From contig CANMCX010000003.1 of the NCBI GenBank assembly GCA_947496465.1, forward strand, positions 1 to 64,000: 64,000 nt of DNA, written 5' to 3'. The notes under the pieces are model-generated. The model was given only the letters and a program-made list of their open reading frames with translations, ran no database searches and was not told where the DNA came from. The translations under genes and the position numbers were made by a program. Below are positions 8,952-16,335 of this stretch, piece by piece. This DNA comes from Marinifilum_A sediminis (GTDB lineage Bacteria; Bacteroidota; Bacteroidia; Bacteroidales; Marinifilaceae). How positions within the stretch are numbered: the first letter of the stretch is position 1; each line of letters starts with the position of its first letter.

Positions 8952-9198
8952 AAAAACTACTACTTAAATTTACTTATGAAAAAGAACTTTCAATCACCCT
9001 ATGTATTAAAAGTATCCATTCAGCAATAAAGTTAATATATGTTTTTAATTCTCATACTTTAGTTTGTTTAATTTTTATGAACAACCGAAAATAATAAATG
9101 AATTGACAATTATTGGTGAATAAGTATTTTTTTTCTTAATAGAATTTTGTGTAAACAGTACTATTCTCTCTTAATAATTATCAGTATAATCAAAATTA
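8926..9198 (-). ncRNA. Candidate small RNA with its own promoter-like site and terminator
   Basis: On the minus strand TAATTTTG (9198-9191) matches the Bacteroidota -7 box, with a weak -33 (CTG, 21 bases away). About 240 bases downstream a GC-rich stem GGGCGG/CCGCCC (8951-8946, 8938-8933) is followed by a six-T run at 8931-8926. No ORF of useful size lies between them on this strand. This fits an RNA of roughly 250 nt, or an attenuated leader of the VOC gene whose ATG is only 71 bases beyond. No known RNA family was recognised. Confidence 0.35.
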
Positions 9199-9241
9199 GG
9201 CATCGATTGTAAAGGGATACAGAATTATTTGGATTAGGAAA

Positions 9242-9361
9242 ATGAGATTGGTGCAGATAGTTAAGAATAAAGAATTTGATTTTAGCCTATATTTTAAATT
9301 ATTTCCTCGATTTATGATTGATGTGTTTAATTTGATGAAATCTTATAGAATTAACCATTGA
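9242..9361 (+). CDS. Possible 39-residue small ORF ahead of the TetR-like gene
   Basis: An ATG ORF encodes a short peptide beginning MRLVQIVKNKEFDF and ending MKSYRINH. A purine-rich GGATTAGGAAA precedes the ATG. It lies in the 586-base gap before the TetR-like gene. No family is recognised, codon use is not informative at this length, and it may be chance. Confidence 0.15.
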   Translation: MRLVQIVKNKEFDFSLYFKLFPRFMIDVFNLMKSYRINH

Positions 9362-9441
9362 AAAATCCTTATTTTTATGCCTATATTCAAGAAGAGAATT
9401 GGAAAGACCGGTTGATAGTTAATATATAGCTTTAAAAACAT

Positions 9442-10068
9442 ATGGATAAGGAATTTGTGCAGATCATAGAGAAGGTGCGTGCCTATCTTTTAAAAAATGG
9501 ATTGAGTAATTTTTCATTTGAAAAGATAAAAGATTTTGGTGTTACACAAAAGGATATCTCAGGTTTTGTTGAGACGAAAGAGGAGTTGGTGGAGAAAATT
9601 CTTGAATATGAACGAAAGAGTTTTGAAACTATATTTCTAGAATACAATTTCGAAGGACAAAATGCAATTGATATTTTATTTATTGTCAGTCAAGAGATTA
9701 ATGATAAGTTTGAGCATGTAACTCCATCAATAACAATGGAATTCGAGAAATATTTCCCAGAAGTTTATTCGAAGCACATGGAATTGAGGATGGAATTTAT
9801 ATTCGACAAAATTCAAATCAACATTCAAAAAGGAATTGCACAAGGAATGTATCGTGATGATTTGAGTGGAGAAATGGTAGGTAGAATGTATTTGTCGCGT
9901 TTGGAAGATATGCACAATCCTGAACTGTATCCACCTGAAAGGTTTAAATTTGGGACGATTTACGATACAATGATTGATGAATTTGTTAAAAGTATTGCTA
10001 CAAAGGATGGATTAAGCTATTATCGCCAAAGAAAACAATTGTTGGGTGTTTTAAGTTTCGGTCGTTAG
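9442..10068 (+). CDS. TetR/AcrR-like transcriptional regulator
   Basis: This 208-residue protein looks like a TetR-family regulator. An N-terminal three-helix DNA-binding region (about 5-50) includes FSFEKIKDFGVTQKDISGFV, a helix-turn-helix-like stretch, followed by ETKEELVEKILEYERKSFE as in the helix 3-4 region of TetR proteins. The C-terminal helical part is a ligand-binding and dimer domain; it shows VTPSITMEFEKYFPEVYSK and EFIFDKIQINIQKGIAQGMYRDD, the GIAxGxYR-D pattern common in Bacteroidota TetR regulators. It sits 18 bases before the dus gene on the same strand and may be co-transcribed. The ligand and target genes are unknown. Confidence 0.75.
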   Translation: MDKEFVQIIEKVRAYLLKNGLSNFSFEKIKDFGVTQKDISGFVETKEELVEKILEYERKSFETIFLEYNFEGQNAIDILFIVSQEINDKFEHVTPSITMEFEKYFPEVYSKHMELRMEFIFDKIQINIQKGIAQGMYRDDLSGEMVGRMYLSRLEDMHNPELYPPERFKFGTIYDTMIDEFVKSIATKDGLSYYRQRKQLLGVLSFGR

Positions 10069-10086
10069 ATTACAAAAATAAAAAAA

Positions 10087-11034
10087 ATGAAAATTTCTTT
10101 GGCTCCTCTTCAGGGATACACTGATTGGGTATTCAAAAGAGCCTATCAAAAATATATAGGGGGTGTAGATGAATTCTATACTCCTTTTCTTGTTTTGCAA
10201 AATGGTGGAGATCTTAAAACTGCTCATAAAAGAGAAGTTGAACCATTTTCTGAAAAATCGGATAATTTAATTCCTCAATTTTTATGTGGATCAGTTGAGG
10301 AAATGAGCTTTTTCGAAAGCTATTTTTCCGATTTAGGATATTCTAAAATGAATTGGAATTTGGGCTGTCCTTATCCAATGGTAACGAAACGAGGAAAAGG
10401 ATCTGGTTTGCTTCCATATCCTGAAAAGATAGGTAATATTATTACGGAAGGATTTAAGGATAAGATTGAATTAAGTATTAAAATGAGACTTGGGTTAACT
10501 GATGGAAATGAAATTCATGAAGTATTAAAGGCTTTAGATCAGTTTAATATTAAGGAAATAATAATTCATCCGCGTATAGGAAAGCAACTATACAAAGGAA
10601 CTGCAAACAGGGGAAAATTCGCCCAATTGTATAACGAATACGGAAAAAAGTTTGCTTACAATGGTGACATTAACAGTTGTCAGGATTTTGAAGTTTTATC
10701 GAAAGAAATACCTTGTTTAAATCACTTAATGATTGGACGTGGTATTTTGAAAGATTTTTGGCTGCCTCATAAAATTAAAGGATTGGAATTACCCACAGAT
10801 AGTGAACGGAAAATCATTTTGAAAAAAGTTCATGATGAGATTTATGAAACATATTCTTCGTATTTAAGCGGTGACAATCAAGTTTTGCAGAAGGTGAAGC
10901 CATTTTGGGAGTATTTCTCGTGTCATTTCGAAACAGAGAGAAAAGTGTATAAGGCAATAAAAAAAGCATCTGGATTAAAAAAATATGAACAAGCAGTAAG
11001 CTTTGCTTTTAGTCAAAATTTAAAAGAGGATTAA
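10087..11034 (+). CDS. dus: tRNA-dihydrouridine synthase
   Basis: This is a 315-residue FMN-dependent enzyme that reduces uridine to dihydrouridine in the tRNA D-loop. The TIM-barrel start ISLAPLQGYTDWVFKRAY is the FMN-binding entry. NWNLGCPYPMVTKRGKGSGL carries the catalytic cysteine in the GCP motif. SIKMRLGL, IIIHPRIGKQLYKG (tRNA/FMN site), FAYNGDINS and HLMIGRGIL follow in the family order. The C-terminal helical domain contacts tRNA. Which U position is modified cannot be told. The stop is two bases before the cbiZ start, so the two are almost certainly co-transcribed. Confidence 0.92.
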   Translation: MKISLAPLQGYTDWVFKRAYQKYIGGVDEFYTPFLVLQNGGDLKTAHKREVEPFSEKSDNLIPQFLCGSVEEMSFFESYFSDLGYSKMNWNLGCPYPMVTKRGKGSGLLPYPEKIGNIITEGFKDKIELSIKMRLGLTDGNEIHEVLKALDQFNIKEIIIHPRIGKQLYKGTANRGKFAQLYNEYGKKFAYNGDINSCQDFEVLSKEIPCLNHLMIGRGILKDFWLPHKIKGLELPTDSERKIILKKVHDEIYETYSSYLSGDNQVLQKVKPFWEYFSCHFETERKVYKAIKKASGLKKYEQAVSFAFSQNLKED

Positions 11035-11036
11035 TA

Positions 11037-11699
11037 ATGGAGTATAAGCTAGCGCATGTTGATGATTATTTTCATGTAGAATTTGAACAGCCAACAAAAA
11101 TCTTGAGTTCCGCAATTCTTAACGGTGGTATTCGGCTGGCAGATCATTTCTTTAATACTAAGGTTGATGCTAACTTTTTAGGAGAAAGAACCGATTTTGA
11201 AAGTCCAGAAATAACTTTGGCTAATATGGCTGAAAGGTTAAAATGGACTGGAAATACAGTAGGAATGATGACTGCAGCCGACATGAAATCGTTTCGTCGT
11301 GTTAAGCTTGAAAAGCAAGGTGTCTGGATTGAAGCTTTGGTTACGGCAGGTGTATCGAATGCCAGAAGAGCAGGAGATGTTGCTGATTATCAGTTCATGA
11401 ATGAGGAGTGTGAAAAAGTAGGTACTATAAACATATTAATTTTAACAAATGCGGAATTGACAGATGCCGCAATGGTGGAAAGTGTGATGATGGTAGCCGA
11501 GGCTAAAGCGGCTTGTATGCAAAATTTGAATGTTAAAAGCCGAGCTAGTGAAGGAATGGCTACAGGTACAGGAACCGATTCTACAGCTATTGCATGCGGA
11601 AATGGTCCAAAAGTAAATTATTGCGGGAAACATGTTCTTTTTGGTGAGATGTTGGCTCAATCTGTCATTCAGGCAATTTCTCAATCTTTAAACGCCTAA
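11037..11699 (+). CDS. cbiZ: Adenosylcobinamide amidohydrolase
   Basis: CbiZ cleaves the aminopropanol side chain from (adenosyl)cobinamide to give cobyric acid, allowing salvage and remodelling of cobamides. The 220-residue protein has the family motifs LSSAILNGGIRLADHFFN, VTAGVSNARRAGD, NILILTNAELTDAAMVESV and GTGTDSTAIACG near the C-terminus. It lies directly after dus and ends four bases inside the oppositely oriented AAA ATPase gene, which is next to cobyric acid synthase. This neighbourhood supports the assignment. No upstream B12 riboswitch is seen. Confidence 0.88.
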   Translation: MEYKLAHVDDYFHVEFEQPTKILSSAILNGGIRLADHFFNTKVDANFLGERTDFESPEITLANMAERLKWTGNTVGMMTAADMKSFRRVKLEKQGVWIEALVTAGVSNARRAGDVADYQFMNEECEKVGTINILILTNAELTDAAMVESVMMVAEAKAACMQNLNVKSRASEGMATGTGTDSTAIACGNGPKVNYCGKHVLFGEMLAQSVIQAISQSLNA

Positions 11700-12226
11700 A
11701 TATAAGATTGAATAAATTTTACTCTTTCAGATATTGAGACAAAGGGTAGTTCAATAAGCTCAAATTCAAGTTTGGTATAAGTCTCTTTTAGGAATTGATA
11801 AATTTCCATCGAATCCTTGAATGATTCAGGTCTTTCATTATCATTGATATAAATATCTTTCCAGGGAGGAGCAATAAATACAATTGTATTGTACTCTTTG
11901 CATTTCGAAAAGAATTTTTCAGGAACATGCAAACCTCCTCTTCGCATGTAGGCAATGATATCGGGTAAACCCCGATCATAAAAACATGGTGTAGATGAAT
12001 TGCATTCATTTAACTGAAAGCTCATTCTTTCAAAACAGATTTCAGCAAAATCTTTAAGGTTTTTCCATGGTAATTTGTCACCATTTATTTCATGTTGTTC
12101 TCTGATTATAACTCGTGAAATTTCTTCAAAACCATTATAGCCTTCTAATATTAACTTATTAAGAAGGCTTGATTTTCCGGACCCGGGGCCGCCTGTTATA
12201 ATATACCTATTCTCCTTGCTCATCAA
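11696..12226 (-). CDS. AAA_28-type ATPase/kinase next to cobQ
   Basis: This 176-residue P-loop protein has Walker A GGPGSGKSSLLNKL (residues 13-26), a DRGLPDIIAYMRRGG lid-like motif and IVFIAPPWKDIY as the strand leading to the nucleotide base site. The order matches the AAA_28/NadR-kinase-like group of small P-loop proteins. It begins one base after the cobQ stop, so the two are in one operon. A link to cobamide metabolism, for example phosphorylation of an intermediate, is inference from position only. Its stop overlaps the cbiZ stop by four bases on the opposite strand. Confidence 0.8.
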   Translation of the reverse strand: MMSKENRYIITGGPGSGKSSLLNKLILEGYNGFEEISRVIIREQHEINGDKLPWKNLKDFAEICFERMSFQLNECNSSTPCFYDRGLPDIIAYMRRGGLHVPEKFFSKCKEYNTIVFIAPPWKDIYINDNERPESFKDSMEIYQFLKETYTKLEFELIELPFVSISERVKFIQSYI

Positions 12227-12227
12227 T

Positions 12228-13694
12228 CTACTCTCTGGATAAATGTTTGTAGAATAATTCCATATCTACACTATTTCGAATTACGTTAGCCAATTTATCG
12301 TATTGTTCTTCTTTAAATTCGGAGTAATTAAAATTTCTATCAGCATCAATATCAAAGCCAGATAGTAGATCGTTTATTACTACAGAATTGTCTAAAATAC
12401 CATGAATGTAACTTCCCCAGCAATTTTCATTAAGCAGGTAACCATCCTGTTTTCCGTTTGATAATGAATTTAAAGAATTTTCATTTGCCACAGTTTGCCC
12501 CATGTGGATCTCATATCCGGAGCATTCATCCTTATGGTTTTTAAATTTGAAGGTGCATTGTTCAGTTAGTTTCTCATCGGTAATGGTTGTTTTAACAGGT
12601 AATAAACCTAAGCCTGAAATTTCAGAAATATTTCCTTCAATTCCATCAGGATCACTAATTGACTGACCCATCATTTGATAGCCACCACAAATGCCGATTA
12701 CTTTTTTACCAATTTTATGTGCACGAATTATAGCCTGAGCAACACCATTTTTCTTGATTTCATTTAAATCAGATATTGTGTTTTTACTACCAGGAATTAT
12801 TACAATATCGGCACTTTCAATCTCTTTTATATTGTTAGTATAAAATAAATTTACTCTAGGATCATGTTCAAGTACATTGAAATCTGTAAAATTCGCCATG
12901 CGTGGTAATAGAATTACTGCACAATTAATATTGCCATCTAAAGATGAAGATGACTTATTTTCAAGACTAACCGAATCTTCTTCTTCTATATGAATATCTC
13001 TAAAGTAAGGAAGGACGCCAATAACAGGTTTGCCAGTTAAATCTTCAATTATTTTTTTTCCTTCTTCGAATAATTTAATATCTCCTCTGAATTTGTTTAT
13101 CAGAATACCTTTGATCTGATCTTTTTCTTTTTCATCCAATAGAGCTATGCTCCCATAAGTACTTGCAAAAACACCTCCTTTATCAATATCCGCAATTAAA
13201 TAGGTTACCGCATCAACCTCGGTAGCCATTCTCATGTTTGTAATATCTCTCGATTTAAGATTTAATTCAGAGATACTGCCAGCTCCTTCTAGAACAATTG
13301 GATTGTATTTTTCATTTAAACGATTAAATGCATTTTTAGCTTCTTCGAATAAGGCTTTTTTGTTGTTGCCTGTAAAATATTCAACAGCACTTTGAGTACC
13401 AACAGGCTTACCGTTCAAAACAACTTGCGAACTTTTATCATTTGTAGGTTTTAACAAAACAGGATTCATATCCGTATGACAATCAATTCCGCATGCCTCA
13501 GCTTGTACAGCCTGGGCTCTTCCAATTTCAAAGCCCTCTGGTGTAGCATATGAATTTAGTGACATATTTTGAGCTTTAAAAGGTGCAGGAGAATATCCAT
13601 CTTGTTTAAGAATACGACAAAAACCAGTATTTACGATACTTTTTCCAACATCGGAACCGGTGCCAACAAACATTACTGATTTTAGTTTTTTCAT
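12228..13694 (-). CDS. cobQ: Cobyric acid synthase
   Basis: CobQ (CbiP) amidates four side chains of adenosylcobyrinic a,c-diamide with glutamine and ATP, giving cobyric acid. The 488 residues contain an N-terminal dethiobiotin-synthetase-like ATPase domain (VGTGSDVGKS at residues 10-19, KAQNMSLNSYATP, ADIDKGGVFA) and a C-terminal class I glutaminase domain with GICGGYQMMGQ (nucleophile Cys) and the catalytic His in SYIHGILDN. All signature residues are intact. The product of CbiZ and CobQ is the same compound, so the neighbouring genes converge on one pool. The minus-strand -7 match TAAATTTG (13748-13741) could be its promoter. Confidence 0.95.
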   Translation of the reverse strand: MKKLKSVMFVGTGSDVGKSIVNTGFCRILKQDGYSPAPFKAQNMSLNSYATPEGFEIGRAQAVQAEACGIDCHTDMNPVLLKPTNDKSSQVVLNGKPVGTQSAVEYFTGNNKKALFEEAKNAFNRLNEKYNPIVLEGAGSISELNLKSRDITNMRMATEVDAVTYLIADIDKGGVFASTYGSIALLDEKEKDQIKGILINKFRGDIKLFEEGKKIIEDLTGKPVIGVLPYFRDIHIEEEDSVSLENKSSSSLDGNINCAVILLPRMANFTDFNVLEHDPRVNLFYTNNIKEIESADIVIIPGSKNTISDLNEIKKNGVAQAIIRAHKIGKKVIGICGGYQMMGQSISDPDGIEGNISEISGLGLLPVKTTITDEKLTEQCTFKFKNHKDECSGYEIHMGQTVANENSLNSLSNGKQDGYLLNENCWGSYIHGILDNSVVINDLLSGFDIDADRNFNYSEFKEEQYDKLANVIRNSVDMELFYKHLSRE

Positions 13695-14018
13695 CTTATT
13701 AAATTTATTCTACAATTGATAGTTATTCTGAAACTGGATGCAAATTTAATTTTTTATTCATGTGTTTCCTCGGTTGTATAGCATTAGCTTACTAATTTTT
13801 TATAAAATGACAGAACAATTGAAATGTATATATGTGCTTGAATTTAATCGTTCTAAATTTGTATTTGGAGTAGTTTATATTTTATGTGGTTATAAATTAT
13901 TAGTATTTTTGCCCTTATTGTAATGAATTGTAACAGGTTTTCCTTTCGATAAAAGATATTTACTTCATTCGGGCAGATTTCTTGTTAAAAATTAAAGATG
14001 GACTCTAAATATTAATAC
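13695..14018. other. Divergent intergenic region, cobQ/Lrp
   Basis: This 324-base gap separates cobQ (minus) and the Lrp-type gene (plus). On the minus strand TAAATTTG (13748-13741) is a -7 match 47 bases from cobQ. On the plus strand TATTTTTG (13904-13911) with TTTA 19 bases upstream (13881-13884) is a candidate promoter for the regulator. I looked for a B12-box and the conserved cores of a cobalamin riboswitch and saw none. Confidence 0.5.
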
Positions 14019-14474
14019 ATGAAGATTCAAATTGATGAAGTAGATCAGAAAATATTATCATATCTGATTAAAAATGCACGAATACCTTTTCTTGAAATTG
14101 CAAGAGAATGTGGAATTTCAGGAGCTGCAATTCATCAAAGGGTGAAAAAACTTGAGGATGCAGGAATTATTGATGGATCTCGATTTATAGTAAAACCAAG
14201 AGCGTTAGGTTATGAAGTTTGTGCTTTTGTGGGAATTACTTTAGATCATGCGCAACAATATAAAACTGTAGTTGATAAAATTGATGCAATCCAGGAAATT
14301 GTTGAGTGTCATTTTACAACGGGTAATTATACCTTTCTTGTGAAAATGCTTTGTAGAGACAATCAGCATTTAATGGATGTTTTAATCAATACTCTTCAAA
14401 ATATTCCGGGTATATCGAAAACTGAGACCTTTATTTCTTTGGATCAAACAGTAGATCGAGAAATTAAATTGTAG
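14019..14474 (+). CDS. Lrp/AsnC family transcriptional regulator
   Basis: This 151-residue regulator has an N-terminal winged helix (VDQKILSYLIKNARIPFLE, then IARECGISGAAIHQRVKKLE as the recognition helix, then AGIIDGSR) and a C-terminal RAM ligand domain (about 70-151; ITLDHAQQY, VECHFTTGNYTFLVKMLC, LINTLQNIPGISKTETF). Such proteins sense amino acids and form octamers on DNA. It has its own terminator. It is divergent from cobQ and upstream of aminopeptidase P; control of either is only a guess. Confidence 0.92.
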   Translation: MKIQIDEVDQKILSYLIKNARIPFLEIARECGISGAAIHQRVKKLEDAGIIDGSRFIVKPRALGYEVCAFVGITLDHAQQYKTVVDKIDAIQEIVECHFTTGNYTFLVKMLCRDNQHLMDVLINTLQNIPGISKTETFISLDQTVDREIKL

Positions 14475-14499
14475 ATATAAAAAATGATTTTAGCATAAG

Positions 14500-14528
14500 A
14501 GCTTCCTAATTTTAGGAAGCTTTTTTTG
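14500..14528 (+). terminator. Terminator of the Lrp-type gene
   Basis: A 9-bp stem GCTTCCTAA/TTAGGAAGC (14501-14509, 14512-14520) is followed by TTTTTTT, 26 bases after the stop. Confidence 0.9.
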
Positions 14529-14572
14529 TTTTTGACGATACAAATGCAAAAATTTCAAAATCATTTACTACC

Positions 14573-14580
14573 TAATTTTG
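14573..14580 (+). promoter_or_regulatory. Candidate -7 promoter element of pepP
   Basis: TAATTTTG matches TAnnTTTG and lies 45 bases before the aminopeptidase start. No good TTG is seen at the expected spacing upstream. Confidence 0.3.
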
Positions 14581-14625
14581 TATCTTTCCGAATCTTTAAA
14601 TTTAAATACTTAAAAACACAATAAC

Positions 14626-16011
14626 ATGATTCCAAAAGAAGTTTATATAAACAGACGCGAAAAGCTACGCGAATCGATGAAGGACGGTATTGCAATTGTT
14701 CTTGGTAATCCTGATGCACCAATGAATTATGCAGGCAATATTTATCACTACCGCCAGGATAGTACTTTCCTTTATTTCTTTGGTATAGATCATCCTGGTT
14801 TTGCAGGTGTTTTTGATATCGATAACAACAAAGATTACGTTTTTGGTAATGATGTTGATATAGATGATATCATTTGGATGGGACCTCAGCCAAGTGTAAA
14901 AGATCAGGCAGCTGAATTTGGTTTGGAGAATTGTGCTCCGTTTGGTGATCTAAAAATATTTGTTGCGGATGCTGTAAAAGCTGGACGAAAGATTCATTTC
15001 CTACCTGTATATAGAGCAGAGAATAAGATTCTAATTCACGAAATGTTAGGTACTCCTCTTAATGCTATTAAAGAGAATGCTTCTGTAGAATTCATTAAGG
15101 CAGTTGTTGCTTTGCGTGAAATAAAAGATGAGTACGAAATTAAAGAATTAGAAAGAGCAGCTGCCATTGGATATGAAATGCATACAACTGCTATGAAAAT
15201 GGCTAAAGATGGTGTATATGAAAGAGAAGTGGCCGGAGAAGTTGAAGCAATTACACTAAGAGCAGGTGGTATGTTGTCATTTCCAGCGATTGTTTCAAAG
15301 AGAGGAGAGACGCTTCACAATCATGAACATGGAAATTTACTAAAAGCAGGTGACTTATTACTTGTCGATTGTGGCGCAGAAACAGACACTCATTATGCTT
15401 CTGACAATACAAGAACAATTCCGGTTGGAGGAAAATTCTCTCAAAAGCAAAGAGAGATTTACGAAATTGTATTGGCTGGAATCAATAAAGGAAATGAGTT
15501 GATTCGTCCTGGAGTTACCTATCAAAGCATTCACATAGAGGTTTGTAAGGTCTTAGCTACTGGTTTGAAGGAATTAGGATTGATGAAAGGTGATGTTGAT
15601 GCTGCTGTGAAAGCTGGAGCTCATGCATTATTTATGCCACACGGACTTGGTCATATGATGGGATTAGATGTTCATGATATGGAAGATTTTGGTGAGAATT
15701 TGGTTGGATACGACGATAAAGTTCAAAGAATAGACCAATTTGGAACTGCATACCTTCGTTTAGGTAAAGAGTTAAAACCAGGTTTCGTTTTAACAAATGA
15801 GCCGGGTATCTATTTTATTCCTGCATTGATTGATAAATTCCAAAATGAGAACTTACATACAGAGTTTATTAATTACGATAAAGTTAATGAATATCGCGAT
15901 TTTGGAGGGATTCGTTTGGAAGATGATATATTGGTTACCAAAGATGGAAACAGATTGATTGGTAAAAGAATACCGGTTAGTGTTGAGGAAGTAGAAGCTA
16001 TAATGAGTTAA
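14626..16011 (+). CDS. pepP: Xaa-Pro aminopeptidase (aminopeptidase P)
   Basis: This 461-residue cytoplasmic dimetal peptidase removes an N-terminal residue that precedes proline. The N-terminal AMP_N domain (about 1-165) includes YRQDSTFLYFFGIDHP. The pita-bread catalytic domain has all five metal ligands: D248 (LVDCGAETD), D260 (YASDNTRT), H343 (HGLGHMMGLDVHD), E392 (TNEPGIYF) and E432 (GIRLEDDI). Length and ligand order match bacterial PepP. It has its own terminator and stands alone. Confidence 0.94.
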   Translation: MIPKEVYINRREKLRESMKDGIAIVLGNPDAPMNYAGNIYHYRQDSTFLYFFGIDHPGFAGVFDIDNNKDYVFGNDVDIDDIIWMGPQPSVKDQAAEFGLENCAPFGDLKIFVADAVKAGRKIHFLPVYRAENKILIHEMLGTPLNAIKENASVEFIKAVVALREIKDEYEIKELERAAAIGYEMHTTAMKMAKDGVYEREVAGEVEAITLRAGGMLSFPAIVSKRGETLHNHEHGNLLKAGDLLLVDCGAETDTHYASDNTRTIPVGGKFSQKQREIYEIVLAGINKGNELIRPGVTYQSIHIEVCKVLATGLKELGLMKGDVDAAVKAGAHALFMPHGLGHMMGLDVHDMEDFGENLVGYDDKVQRIDQFGTAYLRLGKELKPGFVLTNEPGIYFIPALIDKFQNENLHTEFINYDKVNEYRDFGGIRLEDDILVTKDGNRLIGKRIPVSVEEVEAIMS

Positions 16012-16034
16012 AAAACTCAGTAATTACATAATAT

Positions 16035-16067
16035 AAAGCGGCATTCTGATGAATGACCGCTTTTTTT
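16035..16067 (+). terminator. Terminator of pepP
   Basis: The stem AAAGCGG-CATTC pairs with GAATG-A-CCGCTTT (16035-16046, 16051-16063, one bulged A) and is followed by T's. Confidence 0.88.
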
Positions 16068-16155
16068 ATTTTGGGCTGTTTGTTTAATTTTCCTTAACTT
16101 TACTAAATATTTATACGAATATGTAACAAAAACAACCTTTAATCAGTTTAAAAGG

Positions 16156-16217
16156 TATATTTGTGGAACAAAAATTAACTTACACTAATTTGATTTTTAA
16201 TAAGTGTAAGCATTTTT
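16156..16217 (+). promoter_or_regulatory. Candidate promoter and leader hairpin of the giant surface protein gene
   Basis: TATATTTG (16156-16163) matches the -7 box; no clear -33 is seen. About 16 bases on, CTTACACT (16179-16186) and AGTGTAAG (16203-16210) form a perfect 8-bp stem followed by CATTTTTG, like a weak terminator inside the leader. The gene starts more than 115 bases later, so premature termination in the leader is possible. Confidence 0.3.
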
Positions 16218-16335
16218 GCTGCTAACTCATTGGTAGAGCTATGATTGGCTTTTGTATGTTTAATGAGAAATGAGCATGTGATCTAATACTTTATTTGTTA
16301 TAAACTGCTCTTTATTAAAACTGTTTGGTGAAACT

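Noticed and set aside
13695..14018. Cobalamin riboswitch for cobQ
   Set aside because: No B12-box or conserved core is visible on the minus strand. The gap holds only candidate promoters.
16240..16273. Ten-residue leader ORF (MIGFCMFNEK) ahead of the giant gene
   Set aside because: It has no SD and is expected by chance at this length.
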